From Bradysia coprophila (taxonomy: Eukaryota > Arthropoda > Insecta > Diptera > Sciaridae), in NCBI RefSeq assembly GCF_014529535.1, contig NW_023504022.1, forward strand, positions 5,197,132-5,261,131: a stretch of DNA of 64,000 bases. Reading direction: 5' to 3'. The position numbers and the translations under genes were made by a program. Below are positions 9,166-20,785 of the stretch, one piece after another. A model generated the notes under the pieces. It made no database searches, was not told the DNA's origin, and saw only the letters and a list, made by a program, of their open reading frames with translations. How positions within the stretch are numbered: position 1 is the first letter of the stretch; every line of letters starts with the position of its first letter.

Positions 9166-11507
9166 TTTAATTTGTTTTTTATTATTAATATCAACTTCAC
9201 ACAATGCTGACAGATAAGGAAATCGTTGGCCTTGTCTTCTTTTCCTACGTTTGGAACGGAGAATCATTTTTCTTTTCGTGCACCAACGTCTTACATTTTT
9301 CTCATTTTTCTTTAGATTTTTTAAATTAATTTAAATGCTCGACAAAATCTTTCCGTGTGTCATCAATGAATTAAAGAAGATCCATTGTGAAACAGCTACT
9401 AGAATAAGCAAAAAGGAAACGCATTTGTCTGACTGCAATCTACAAGCCCGAATGGAATGAATTTCTCGCAAAAGTTTTCATTACAAATTCGTAGTAATGC
9501 GTAAACACAAACCGCATTGAACAAATGAGCTTTTGTGTGAATGCTTTTTCGTTTTGATTGAATAAGTAGTTGAATCTGTAGTTCCTATGTACTCGAGTCT
9601 TTTGATTTATGTTAGTTCAGTTTAATTCGGCAAAAGCTAATGATAACCCACGCAATACTTATGCATCTTCGGAAACGTCAATCATTGCACTTGGGATAGT
9701 GCAAAGGGAGAAATGTTTTTGTTTACATTTCGATTTTCACCTAACTTGTCAATGCACAGCTGAACAGCTGAATCTGTACCGTTTACAAGGATATGATGTG
9801 AAACCGCTAATAGGAGGCACCCATAAATGAGTTACAGTGACAGAATGTATGAATGTCCGTGATGTGTTGGTTTCAGCTATTTATTTTCAGCCATTCGTTT
9901 GTGCACATCACTGGCTCCCTTCTCAACTCGAATAAGAAATTTCTTCATTTAGAAGAGGTAGTGAAATTTCAGCATGAATTTGCTTCAGCTGTTTTTAACC
10001 GACCCACACAAACAATCAAAACTGTTTATACGTGTGTGCACAGCTTACACCGTATAAACAGTTTTGATTGTATGTGTGGATCAGCTGAAAAACAGCTGAA
10101 GAAAAGTCAGGCTGAAATATCACTGTTTCTGGCTGTAGCGTTGAATCGCCCAATTTCCATTTATTTACTTCCTCTTTCTCCCACGGTAAGGCGAAGTTTA
10201 GACCTCCGAGAAAAGCAACGATTCGTTTGAATTTAACCACATAAGACCCTGCACCAAGCTTACTTCGAAGGTCATGTTTGTCTTTACTGTCGATAACAGT
10301 TGATTTTTGGAAGGTTAAGCCAATGTAAAGACTTAGCCACTGGTATTAGAATACACATAACTGGCGTTACATTTCTCAAGTTTCCAGTAGTATGTTTGCA
10401 GTTGGTCGTCGTTTCGTTGAGTTTTTCTTTATCTTATCTTATCGATGTCTCGCATGAACGAATTTACCGCAAACTGATGACATCAGTTTAATCATACACA
10501 TTGTTGAAGTAGCGAAAAGGGGACTGACGAGTACGAATAACTGATTATTGCAATGAAAACATAGCGCAAAAGTGTTTGCCGCGACCGTTACGTGGCATAA
10601 AAATGTATATTTCATACGACCTTATCATATCCACTTCCTCCCTTGGCCGAAATTTTTGTAGAACTAAATTCAAATGTCTTGGAATAAGACCCCGAACAGC
10701 TTACGGTTCACGAGACATGACATTTTTTTTTGAATTTCGTTCTTTATTGGTACCAACAGTCAGACATTCCTCATTTTGACACTTATTTAAACTTTCTTTG
10801 ATTTAGACAGCTGACATATCCATCATAGGTATCACCGGTATCACCCGTGTTAAAGCACTTAGTTGGTGATCCAAAAACAAAAGTTTCAAAACAAAAATAG
10901 TTCGTCCAAGGTAGTGCAACAACATGTCATAGATTTTGCAAAAAAATGCAGAGGTACTCTCGGTCTATTTGCCCATTAATCTTACATATTAACGACATAG
11001 TTATCGAGTCTTTCGCTACTCAAGACTCAAGAAGTATATTCGATGCATTGATGCAAAATCATTTACTTCATTCCATTACTCTTGTCACACATTTTACAAC
11101 AAAAGACAGCCATAGCCGGATCTTATAATAACTCTCGATAGACGTATTCCGGTGAAGAAGTGTAAAAAAAATCGTCAAGAAGTGCGAAGAAACGCCAAAG
11201 AATGTAAAATCGTTTCGTCACACTTTGGCGATTATTCTTGGTGTTTCTTCACAATTTGGTGATTTTTCGTGGCGTTTTTTTCACATTCGCTTCGAAAAAA
11301 CGCTAAGAAAAGTCGCCAAAAGAAGAAACGCCAAAATGTGATGAATCGTAAAACAAGTCTTGACTTTGGCGATACTTCACGGCTCTGGTAACCGTCGGTA
11401 AAATATTAGAGCCCAAACTAGACTAACAGCGCAAATGTTCAACATTTTATTCCATGAGTCTGAGTCCAACCACATTTAAAGTCGAAATTCCGTTCGTCTA
11501 TTTTCAG

Positions 11508-13433
11508 AATTATTTCGGATTCGGTCAATCCGCCGATGTGGACATCGTTTTTGATGGGGCGGAAAATCGTAAATTGGCTGAGGTGAAAACAGAAGACAGC
11601 AAAAAGGAAAAGTATCTGCTGTACTACGACGGTGAAACGGTGTCCGGCAAAGTGAATGTAACGCTACGGAAGCCGGGCAGTAAACTCGAACACCATGGTA
11701 TTAAGATCGAATTGATTGGACAAATTGAACTGTACTACGATCGTGGCAATCATCATGAGTTCACATCGTTGGTGAGAGAATTGGCCCGGTGAGTAAATCG
11801 TTATTGTGACGTGCGTCCGAACGACGGTTATGTGACCATTACCGATTTCGTTTAACCAATTGCAGACCCGGCGATTTGATCCAGAACACTAGTTATCCGT
11901 TTGAATTTGCAAATGTGGAGAAGCCATTTGAGGTGTATGTGGGCTCAAACGTGCGGTTGAGGTATTTTTTACGTGTGACGATTGTGCGCCGCATCAGTGA
12001 TATTGTGAGGGAAATTGATGTTGCGGTCCATACACTTTGTAGTTATCCGGAAATGAATTGTCCGATCAAAATGGAAGTTGGCATCGAAGACTGTTTACAC
12101 ATAGAATTTGAGTACAATAAATCCAAGTGAGTTGCCGCACGTCGTTGTTCTTGCGACCCTTTTTTTCAGACCTAAAATTTTCCTTTTCTTCTATCCCGTC
12201 CATAGATACCACTTAAAGGATGTCATAGTCGGAAAGATCTACTTCCTGTTGGTACGCATTAAGATTAAACACATGGAAATAGCGATTATAAAACGGGAAA
12301 CAACTGGATCTGGTCCGAACACGTTCACGGAAAATGAAACCATAGCCAAGTATGAAATAATGGACGGCGCTCCCGTCAAAGGTCTGTCGACACGCACTAT
12401 AACCGTTAGCCATTCGATAGCTAAATCAAAATGAAATTTCCTTGTTCCACTCGTAGGTGAAAGCATACCGATCCGAGTGTTTCTGGCCGGTTATGATCTC
12501 ACACCAACGATGCGTGATATAAACAAAAAGTTTTCGGTGAGATATTTCCTGAATCTTGTGCTGATGGACACGGAGGATCGTCGTTACTTCAAGCAACAGG
12601 TGATTTCGTAGACGGTCTAGCCGAACAACGATGATTGTCAACACTTATCTTTTGAATATTTTCGTGTTCGTACAGGAGATAACTTTGTGGCGCAACGCTG
12701 ACAAAAGTCGCAAATCGGCCTTAACATCGTCAAACAATCCGCACGTGCCATCACATTTAGTTGGTTCGGATGGTGAAATCATGGGTACACAGAATTCGGC
12801 CCATCAGCCTAATCAAGATGAAGATGGACCCGCTGGTGACAATGATCCGACGATGGGACTGTTCACTCAGGAAAGCCCACAACAACCACAAAGTGAGTAA
12901 AAGTTCTGGATTTGCACTGACAAGAAAGAGTTTGAAGTCCCATCCGTAGTGAGTAGCTTTGTCTCCAGGTAATCTGCAAGTGCCACAGCTGTATTTTTTG
13001 TATGAGGCGCTACAGTTATGGCAGCTATTGTAGGTTAGCTGGAGACAAAGTTAGTCGCAACAGATGAGATTTTAAGGTTTTTTTTGTCATTGTGGAAGTT
13101 TTTGTGACATTCGAAGTTTGAAATGTTGCCATTAAAAATCGTTCCCTTTCTCGCTTGTCCTCAGATCCAATTTCCATTTCGGATTCGAATAGTAATAAGC
13201 CGTCTCATCCACGACCGGCAGATGGTACCATTGGTGATCAGTCTGCATCGCTATTCGATGAAGCCACAAATCCAGCAACTGCAACAGCACCAAATTCAAC
13301 GTCCCAATTAACTCAATCAGCAACGGAAGCGGCCGCAGTGTCAGAGTGTAGTAATAGTGAAAACAATAGTTCGACAACAGTTGATTCGTCAACTACACCG
13401 CTGGCGTCGAATGTCGATTCAACATCCGAATAA
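11508..13433 (+). CDS. Vps26: VPS26, retromer subunit (copy 2), first exon not found
   Basis: This is the second retromer VPS26 gene. The exons are 11508-11788, 11866-12126, 12206-12381, 12457-12599, 12676-12892 and 13165-13433 (448 codons plus stop), with the same splice sites as copy 1. It keeps DVIVGKIYFLL and RIKIKHME, which agree with the VPS26 family, and has DGAENRK where copy 1 has DGTENRK. A 6-bp in-frame insertion adds two residues to the low-complexity tail in the last exon, and the fourth intron listed here has 4 extra bp. An in-frame ATG at 11454 precedes the first exon without a stop. Copy 1 is shifted by 2 nt there, so I treat the acceptor as real and the ATG as a coincidence. 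Both copies are intact. If only one is functional, copy 2 is the more conserved. Confidence 0.93.
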
Positions 13434-13948
13434 ATTTTGTGAATTGCACCACACATTTCTAATGTAAACTGCTGGGCAATTCACACTATTAAATTGAAAT
13501 ATTTATAGTCTATGTCATTATTAAGAATTATAAAGAGAAAGAAAGGAAAAATTAATTAAAAAAAGAAGAAAAAAACATTTGAACTGGTTTCCGGTGGGGG
13601 GGCAAATATGGTTGGTAAGCAGATCCTACAGCAAAATCTACAACGCATAAGAGCATGCTGACTGCTGTTCAACGATAAATTTGAATGTTTTCAAGGTTTC
13701 ATCGCATACAGAATCTGCGATAAATGTTTATTTGAGTACACCTACAAGACCTACAACCGAAGATGAGGACTGAAAATTTCCGATGAAGGTGAGGCCATTT
13801 AAAGGACACTTAAGTGAAAGGGCCCCGTGGTGCTCTACTGAAATTGGTTATATCCGACTCGATAACTGACGTCATGCTTGCCACCTGGCACAAAAAAACA
13901 AAAACATTTCGGCAAAAAAAATAATTTATTTTTGTGACAAAAAATGCC

Positions 13949-14016
13949 CCTGACGAGATTCGAACTCGGAGTCCCACAGCTAGCGGTCAGCAACGTTGAC
14001 CACTTCGCCATGAAGA
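13949..14016 (-). repeat. tRNA-like module (minus strand), copy 2
   Basis: This is the duplicate of 6138-6212, with the B box gagattcgaactcg (plus-strand view) and A box intact. It has several substitutions, including one in the A box (cttcgcca). Confidence 0.45.
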
Positions 14017-14261
14017 CTTATTCTTTCGCAGACATTATATCCATCTTGATGTGTATGTCAAAACTTTCTCCAGAACAATTACCCCTAACCGGCCAATCGT
14101 AGGCGTAGAATATCTTCGTTTGCATGTGTGTGTACTCTGTGCTTCGTTGAAAACAGGTTTTGTATGCAACCTCATGTGTAACGTCCATTTGTTCGGTGAA
14201 AGTCACGTGTGTGTTGGTAAATTATTTCAAGTTAACGATTAGACGATGCTTCATTACAACC

Positions 14262-14540
14262 ACCGTGGCGCAGTGGTAATACACGAGATCGATGTTCAGA
14301 CCGCGAGCCAAAACGAAAGCGGGTTCGAATCTCGTGGGGAAAAGGGTTGGTTGAAAAGGGATATTGGGTATCAGAGTTCGGTTGCAAAGTAAGATAGTGA
14401 TCCAATCACATTAGTATTAAGCGCCATAGTACTCGACCTGCAAGTTACAGTACTATGGACACAAAAAAACACCAGTGACTACGCAAGCGAACTCTACAAA
14501 CCAGTATCACCGAGACCTCCCTTTTTTTATTTTTTTTTTT
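14262..14540 (+). repeat. SINE-like element with tRNA-type promoter, copy 2
   Basis: This is the duplicate of 6463-6735. The A and B boxes are identical, the body is slightly diverged, and it ends in a T-rich tract. Confidence 0.5.
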
Positions 14541-14913
14541 TTATTTTACACATCTTCTCCATTCTGATCTGAAATTAATAATAAAAAAACAAATCTGTAA
14601 GACGTGTCGCATTAGCCTGACAATTTTTTTTTCTCTCAAGATTCAACATCTTCATAGACTTTACGGACAATCATTTTCAGTTTGGAGTCAAACAAAATCT
14701 GAAGCACGATTTATCGTTAAGATCCAAATTTTCATTTAATTTTAATTAGGACCGGAAAACCGTACAGGACACAGATTGAGACTATTGCAGTGTTTGGTTA
14801 ACATGAAGATGAAATATAAAGCTCTTTACTGCGACAACTACCAGAGTGAAAGCGAAATATCATTCGATATGAAACGTGTAATTGGCTTCGTAAGACATTT
14901 TAATGTAAGTAAG

Positions 14914-17900
14914 TGTAAAATTTTCATCTGATAAATTTTCAAACAATTTATTTAATAAATAAATACATTTTTCTTGAATTTCCGTTATATTCATCATGGG
15001 AAACACATCTGGTGGACCGACCAATGATGATGACCGTTTTTGCATATGCATGAATGATAAAGACAACAACAATGATAGCAAAAATGCAAAATGGATCTTC
15101 TGTCATGGATGTAAAAATTGGTACCATTCCATTTGTGCTTTGATTTCAGATGAAGAGTACGAAGGAATTATGAATGATAATGTCGATTGGCACTGTGATT
15201 TTTATCAATGCCAAGATAAGGTCGCAGAAATAGCTACCAACAATGCTTTGTCTTCGCAAGCTCAAACACAATGCACAATATGTGGTTTTAATGCTAAAAA
15301 TAACAGAGGCCTGAAAGTACATCAGCGCATACACGAACGTCCGGTTTCAGGTCATACTCAAGCAATTAACTTGTCATTCGATTGCAAAAAATGTAAGAAA
15401 AGTTTCAAAAATCAAAACGAGATTGATCATCATCAAGGTTGTCACAGTAAGATATCACAAAAGATTGCACAACGAGTTAACAATCGTACAGGTAACATCA
15501 AAAGAAAAGGTGTAGAAATTTTAACAGAGCCAATGAAAACGACCGATTGTCAAGATACGCAGTCCGACTCCCTTTGTTGTAATAGTTCATCAGGAAATTT
15601 ACCTTCTCAAAATGTCAATGAATTTATATTCCATTGTGAACATTGTCCTGCTAATGAACCAAGAAGTTTCAAATCTGTTAAAGGTCTACACGTTCACATT
15701 GCGAAATCCCATCCAATTTTGAAGGAAGCGAATCCTGACAATGATATAGAACGTATTTTGGAAAATCTTTCAACTTTGAAATCAAGAGTCCGTCTACTGA
15801 AACGAATACCCAAAAGCGCCCGTCCTATGGCAGCCAAGAAGTTTAACGAGCTAGCAAGAAATTGTATTTCAAAAAATGATTTGAAATCATGGGAGGATCT
15901 TTTGACATTTCCTTACAAATGTTTCCGAGTACCGATTAAGTGCAATAAGAAAAAGCAACGTAGCCTAGCATCAATAGTAAAAGAAAATATTATTCAATTC
16001 GAATTAACTGACATCCATACAGAAAACCTTGTGACGGCAAGTCTGAAGAAACGAGTCGAAGCCAAGATCGCAGATTTTGATGTCAAGGGTGCCATAAGGC
16101 TCTTATGTTCGCAAGATTCTTTCGCTCCAATGAATCAAGAAACTGTCGATATTCTAAACTCGAAACATCCTGCACCTTCTCGTTGTTTGGATTTCCCGTC
16201 TCCTCCGAATGATGAAATTGCTTTTCAATGTGAAGAAGACAATGTCAAACTATCGATAATGTCTTTTGGTAGTGGTTCAGCTGCAGGAATGGATGGTTTT
16301 TATCCTCAATATTTCAAAGACTTAATATCGACGTCAGCATTTGTCGCTGGTAATGAATGTCTTTCAGTCATAACCGAACTTTGTAATTTCATGTTACGAG
16401 GAAAATTGAATGACCGTATTTGCAAATATGTTTACGGTGCTTCTTTATGTGCATTGACAAAGAAATATGGAGGAATTCGTCCTATTGCTGTTGGTTTATC
16501 AATTAGACGTCTGGCTTCTAAGGTTGCATGCTCAGACGTTATCGAAGAAGTTGGAAAATATCTTTTTCCGTCTCAATTGGGCGTAGGAATTAAACAGGGT
16601 TGTGAAGCGGCAGTCCATGCAACAAGAAGCTATTTATCTATCAACATTGGCAAAACCAAGATTCTTCTCAAAATAGATTTTCGAAACGCTTTCAATTCGA
16701 TTGAGAGAGATGTGATGCTCAATGAGGTCAAGCAAATAATTCCTTCATTATATCCATATCTTTGGCAATGTTACAGATATTCTTCACTTTTATTCTTCGG
16801 TGAGAATCAAATTTTATCGCAAATTGGAGCACAGCAAGGTGACCCACTAGGTCCATTAATTTTTTCATTATCGATTCACAAATTGATTCAAAATTTAAAA
16901 AGCGAATTGAACGTGTGGTATCTAGACGACGGAACTGTTTGTGACGATCCGGATATAGTGTTGAACGATTTTAAAACGATAATCAACGAATCTGAAAAGC
17001 TCGGTCTTCATATTAATCCATCCAAATGTGAATTGTTTTTCCTTTCAGAAAAAATCGACGAAGAAATTGTTTCAAAATTTAATACCATCTGTCCAGAAAT
17101 TTGCGTAACAACAAAGGAGGACCTGAATCTACTTGGCGCACCCCTTTTCGAAGAAGGCTTCATTAAGTTTTCTGAAAAAGTTTTGAGCAAGTTGAAGGTT
17201 ATGTTCGAGCGTTTGAAACTTCTTAATTCTCATACGGCTTTATTTCTTTTAAAAAACTGTTTTGCCGTTCCGAAACTTACATATTTGCTCAGAACGTCAC
17301 CAGCATGGAAATTTGAAGATTTCATATCATCTTTCGATGACGAAATTAAGGACCTTCTGGAAACAATCCTAAATATTGATATGAATGACCAACAATGGAC
17401 TCAAGCCACATTGCCTATCAATTTTGGGGGCCTTGGTATAAGGAAACTACAAGACATTTCTTTGCCAGCTTTCCTTAGCTCTTCATTTGGAGTTAAAAGT
17501 CACGTCTCTCATATTCTCAATTTTCAAGATACGACTTTTATTGTTCATTTAGATGAAGCTTTGGAAAAATGGAAAAGTTTAAATGATCTTCAAGCACCTT
17601 CTATCAAGCATTTGCAAAAGAATTGGGACTTAATTAACGTTCAACGGATAATGAATGAGAACTTCAAGTTTACATTGAAAACGGACATAGCACGTTTCAA
17701 AGCTTTGCAATGTAAAGAATCAAATGCCTGGTTACATTCAATACCATCATCAAACATTGGAACAGTCATGGACAACAATACAATCCGAATTTGCATTGGC
17801 TTACGTTTAGGCTGCAATATTTGTTCAACACACACATGCATATGCGGTTCTATGGTGTTGCCTAATGGTTTACATGGATTGAGCTGCTCAAAATGTATTG

Positions 17901-18435
17901 CAAAATATGAACGGCATATCATAATGAATGATATCATCCACAGATCATTATCATCATTGCATATTCCCGCTAACTTAGAACCAAGGGGTTTGTCAAGAAA
18001 TGACGGAAAAAGACCGGATGGTGTTACACTGACTCCATGGTTGAAAGGAAAACCACTCGTTTGGGATGCAACCTGTGTCGATACTTTCGCAGACTCATAT
18101 TTATCAAAAACATCTACAAAGGCTAGACAACTTGCAGATTATGCAGCGTCTCAGAAGCACAAACATTATTCAGAACTTTTGTCTTCTAACAATTATATTC
18201 TATTAGCCTTCGCTGTTGAAACTATGGGCCCGTGGAGTGAAGAAGCATTAAATTTCGTAGACAAAATCGGCCATAAACTACAAGAGTTGACTGGAGACAA
18301 AAGATCAAAATTCTTTCTAATACAGAGAATGTCAATGGAAATACAAAGACACAACGCCGCTTGTATTATGGGCACAATTTCCCCGAATAAACCATTGGAA
18401 GAAGTTTTCTATTTATAAATATGTTAAACTTATAA

Positions 18436-18467
<32 letters not shown>
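14914..18467 (+). mobile_element. Full-length RLE-type non-LTR retrotransposon
   Basis: The insertion interrupts copy 2 and is absent from copy 1, whose empty site is at 7089-7095. The flanks carry the target duplication aagtaag at 14907-14913 and 18468-18474; its length is ambiguous by a few A's because of the adjoining poly(A). The element has an 82-nt 5' leader, one uninterrupted ORF (14996-18418), a short 3' UTR and a pure A tail to 18467. An intact ORF, a clean A tail and an empty allele all suggest a recent insertion. Confidence 0.93.
14996..18418 (+). CDS. PHD / zinc finger / reverse transcriptase / RLE polyprotein
   Basis: This is the 1140-residue single ORF of the LINE. Residues about 16-72 form a PHD finger (CxC, then CxxC, WYHxxC, WxCDxYxC). 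C2H2 fingers lie at about 93-113, 130-150 and 214-241. The reverse transcriptase follows, with motif A DFRNAF (D561), motif B GAQQGDPLGP and motif C YLDD (D644, D645), then GLHINPSKCE. The C-terminal part has a Cys-rich knuckle (C940xxC to H960 and C964) and RPDG (D1008) and VWDATCVDT (D1024), fitting the PD-(D/E)XK-like endonuclease of R2/NeSL/CRE-type elements. In that family the protein binds and nicks target DNA and primes reverse transcription there. YLDD in place of the usual FADD is notable. All catalytic residues I can judge are present. I cannot assign the clade by eye. Confidence 0.92.
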   Translation: MGNTSGGPTNDDDRFCICMNDKDNNNDSKNAKWIFCHGCKNWYHSICALISDEEYEGIMNDNVDWHCDFYQCQDKVAEIATNNALSSQAQTQCTICGFNAKNNRGLKVHQRIHERPVSGHTQAINLSFDCKKCKKSFKNQNEIDHHQGCHSKISQKIAQRVNNRTGNIKRKGVEILTEPMKTTDCQDTQSDSLCCNSSSGNLPSQNVNEFIFHCEHCPANEPRSFKSVKGLHVHIAKSHPILKEANPDNDIERILENLSTLKSRVRLLKRIPKSARPMAAKKFNELARNCISKNDLKSWEDLLTFPYKCFRVPIKCNKKKQRSLASIVKENIIQFELTDIHTENLVTASLKKRVEAKIADFDVKGAIRLLCSQDSFAPMNQETVDILNSKHPAPSRCLDFPSPPNDEIAFQCEEDNVKLSIMSFGSGSAAGMDGFYPQYFKDLISTSAFVAGNECLSVITELCNFMLRGKLNDRICKYVYGASLCALTKKYGGIRPIAVGLSIRRLASKVACSDVIEEVGKYLFPSQLGVGIKQGCEAAVHATRSYLSINIGKTKILLKIDFRNAFNSIERDVMLNEVKQIIPSLYPYLWQCYRYSSLLFFGENQILSQIGAQQGDPLGPLIFSLSIHKLIQNLKSELNVWYLDDGTVCDDPDIVLNDFKTIINESEKLGLHINPSKCELFFLSEKIDEEIVSKFNTICPEICVTTKEDLNLLGAPLFEEGFIKFSEKVLSKLKVMFERLKLLNSHTALFLLKNCFAVPKLTYLLRTSPAWKFEDFISSFDDEIKDLLETILNIDMNDQQWTQATLPINFGGLGIRKLQDISLPAFLSSSFGVKSHVSHILNFQDTTFIVHLDEALEKWKSLNDLQAPSIKHLQKNWDLINVQRIMNENFKFTLKTDIARFKALQCKESNAWLHSIPSSNIGTVMDNNTIRICIGLRLGCNICSTHTCICGSMVLPNGLHGLSCSKCIAKYERHIIMNDIIHRSLSSLHIPANLEPRGLSRNDGKRPDGVTLTPWLKGKPLVWDATCVDTFADSYLSKTSTKARQLADYAASQKHKHYSELLSSNNYILLAFAVETMGPWSEEALNFVDKIGHKLQELTGDKRSKFFLIQRMSMEIQRHNAACIMGTISPNKPLEEVFYL

Positions 18468-18473
<6 letters not shown>

Positions 18474-18816
18474 GTTCTTGATTGAACGTTTTTCTGAAAT
18501 TTCAAAAATTATCCGTTGAATGAACAGCAAATATTCACAAGTGCGTTCACGTGACCTGCTAGCAGAGTTTCATTGTAATGAGTCTTCACGAAAAAATCAG
18601 ATTATGCTATCGAGGTTACGGCGATTCGACTTTCGATTTAAGACCGAAAATTGAATTATTGAGAATGCACGACAGATGATCGAATTTTGAACTTATGTAA
18701 AACTAGTCACTCCTGACAAATTCTAAACTTATATTTTCCATCAATTCACAGTTTCTCACAGTAGAAACTAATCGGATTGCTGTGAAGCAAAACGCTTTTC
18801 GTGAACAAAAACTTAC

Positions 18817-18914
18817 TTGAATTTGATCATTGCGATAATGAGCTGAGTCGACTCGCAGACCTTGATGTAACGTTGTCCACGTCCATAGTTCTTTATAGTG
18901 TTGGACGACCTCCG
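18817..18914 (-). CDS. Candidate internal exon, copy 2, unidentified
   Basis: This is the counterpart of 7413-7510. It has the same minus-strand acceptor (ctacag) and donor (gtaagt) and the same 98-nt length, with one amino-acid change (EVVQHYKELW). Conservation alone proves little because the whole block is recently duplicated. Confidence 0.3.
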
Positions 18915-19513
18915 CTGTAGCGAACAAAACAGTGACTGAATTTAGTTTGAATAGTTTCCAACCTCATTACCTCGCACCTACATAGATGTGAACCATTATC
19001 GCAGACAAATACTTTAACCCTAACGGTGAATCACCGTTGCAGGTGTGCATATTGCTAACATTTTTCAGGTAAAACAGAAATATTCGGCGGTTCGAAGTAG
19101 CAAAATTGAACATTTCCGTGTGTGTCATTAATGAATTAGAGAAGAACCTTTCTGAAATGGCTAATAGACTATGCAAAATGTAAATGAGTTTTTGATGACC
19201 TGTCTGACTGTACCTACAATTGAGGAAAATCGAATGGAATGTGCTTCTTGCAAAGGGTCTGCTAACAGTTCATCGATGAGAGTTTTCAAGTTTTTATTTT
19301 GTGGAAATTCAACAGCGAAGCAAAACAATTTTTACCGAGCAGCTCGTGTTGCTTAAATTTCACTAAATTCGACGATAACCACATTTCATTACACGTTCAC
19401 CGAAACATATGTCCGTATTTTAACGTAAATTGCATTCGAGTAACAATTCATTTTACCTCAAAACGTATTACAACCTTAAAAGCTGTGCGAACTTAGTTTC
19501 GTATTAGCCAAGA

Positions 19514-19584
19514 ATGAATTAGCTCAGTGGGTGTGTGTGAGACTGAAGTGTCGGGGGTGCCGTGTTCGAATCCGGTCTATGCAG
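19514..19584 (+). repeat. tRNA-like sequence, copy 2
   Basis: This is the duplicate of 9090-9165: an A box ttagctcagtggg and a B box gtgttcgaatccgg, followed by T-rich DNA. Confidence 0.45.
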
Positions 19585-19845
19585 TTTTTTTTATTATTAT
19601 TAATATTAACTTCACACATTGCTTAGAGATAAGTAAATCATTGGCCTTGTCTTCTTTTCCTACGTTTGGAACGGAGAATCATTTTTCTTTTAGTGCACCA
19701 ACATCTTACACGTCTTACATGATCGTTACGTACAATACACCGTGTAGTCGTATCCATATCGTTATCATTCGTGCTGCTAAAGAAGTGGATCCGTATTTTT
19801 TCTCATTTTTCTTTAGATTTTTTAAATTAACTAAAATGCTCGGCA

Positions 19846-20785
19846 CAACACATTCATTCAGATGTTCCGATGCGTTGATCGAAGTAACAGTAACTCTGTA
19901 TTTGTCCTACTCTAAGTAACGTGTTCTTACATCGGAATTATCTGCATGGATTCGTCGTTTCGGGCACATTCAACAATCTGACGAAAAATGTAAGACCACT
20001 TTTTTAGACTTTTGTACTAAGTCGACTAAGATTCAAGATGTACTCTGAGACACGACAAGCAATTCAAGATATAATCATGCGCTTTGGTGATAATAACATC
20101 AACAAACGTTATGGAAACAGATAGTCATCTGTAATCGACAACTCTGGCATGTGGCCTCTTTTATATCGAAATGCTTGATGAAACTATTGAAATGACAGAT
20201 TTAATGATTTTATTGTGAAACGCTGCCCTTTCTGAATGGATTAGACATCATGGAATTCAGAGAAAAACGTTTTGGCAAAAAAAATATTTTTGTGGAAAAA
20301 TGTCTCCCTGACAAGGCCACATAGTTATCAGTCAGCAACGTTGACCACTGTACCATACAGACTCACTCTCTTGCAGGAAATCTTGAAATTTACTTCGTTT
20401 ACTTGAAATTCAAATTTTAGGCACACTTACGGCGTGAATACAATGGCGATCTGCCCGATCTGCGTGACCTCCCCAAAGTTTACAGCCTTGCTCATCTCTT
20501 ATTTGAGACCATGATTTTTGATAAAACGTACTTTAATCGAACTTACAGTTATCTTCATTCAATACACATCTTAATCTGCTCGAATGTAATAATATTACAC
20601 CAGTTTATTAGGACTCTCCTCTATTTGGTACAAGTTTAGATTGTACTTAGCTGAGAGAAAAACGTATTCAATGACGTTTTCGTTGAAGTTTTAAGCGAAT
20701 TGGCGCTGGGACAAGGAATCAAGAATAGATTGTTGGACAAATTGCATCTTTTGTTGTTTACTAACAATACTTCCAGCATCATTAT
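19846..20785. other. Intergenic with TE scraps
   Basis: No gene is seen. At about 20308-20366 lies a degraded tRNA-like module related to 6138-6212 that has lost its B box. At 20456-20490 is a lone right terminal repeat of the CAAGGC MITE family found at 62 kb. Confidence 0.5.

Larger units (their letters stand above)
481..9345 (+). repeat. Copy 1 of VPS26-containing segmental duplication
   Basis: This block is repeated in direct orientation at 9466-19845 at high identity, including introns and intergenic DNA. Aligned sub-blocks are 481-1290 with 9466-10220, 2314-7095 with about 10222-14913, 7096-8040 with 18475-19445, and 9022-9345 with 19443-19845. Copy-1-only DNA lies at about 1290-2313 (foldback plus Jockey fragment) and about 8041-9021. 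A third, older and partial copy of the 7705-7840 region is seen at 9345-9462, immediately before copy 2 starts. Confidence 0.85.
9466..19845 (+). repeat. Copy 2 of VPS26-containing segmental duplication
   Basis: This is the direct repeat of 481-9345, starting at ctcgcaaaagttttcattac. It differs by scattered substitutions and small indels, by the LINE at 14914-18467, by the absence of copy 1's segments at 1290-2313 and 8041-9021, and by about 85 extra bp near 19709-19795. Similarity stops near 19845 (gctcggca). Confidence 0.85.

Noticed and set aside
11454..11507. Using the ATG at 11454 as VPS26 start (MSLSPTTFK...)
   Set aside because: Copy 1 is out of frame there by 2 nt, and the ttttcag acceptor just before NYFGFGQ points to a spliced upstream exon.
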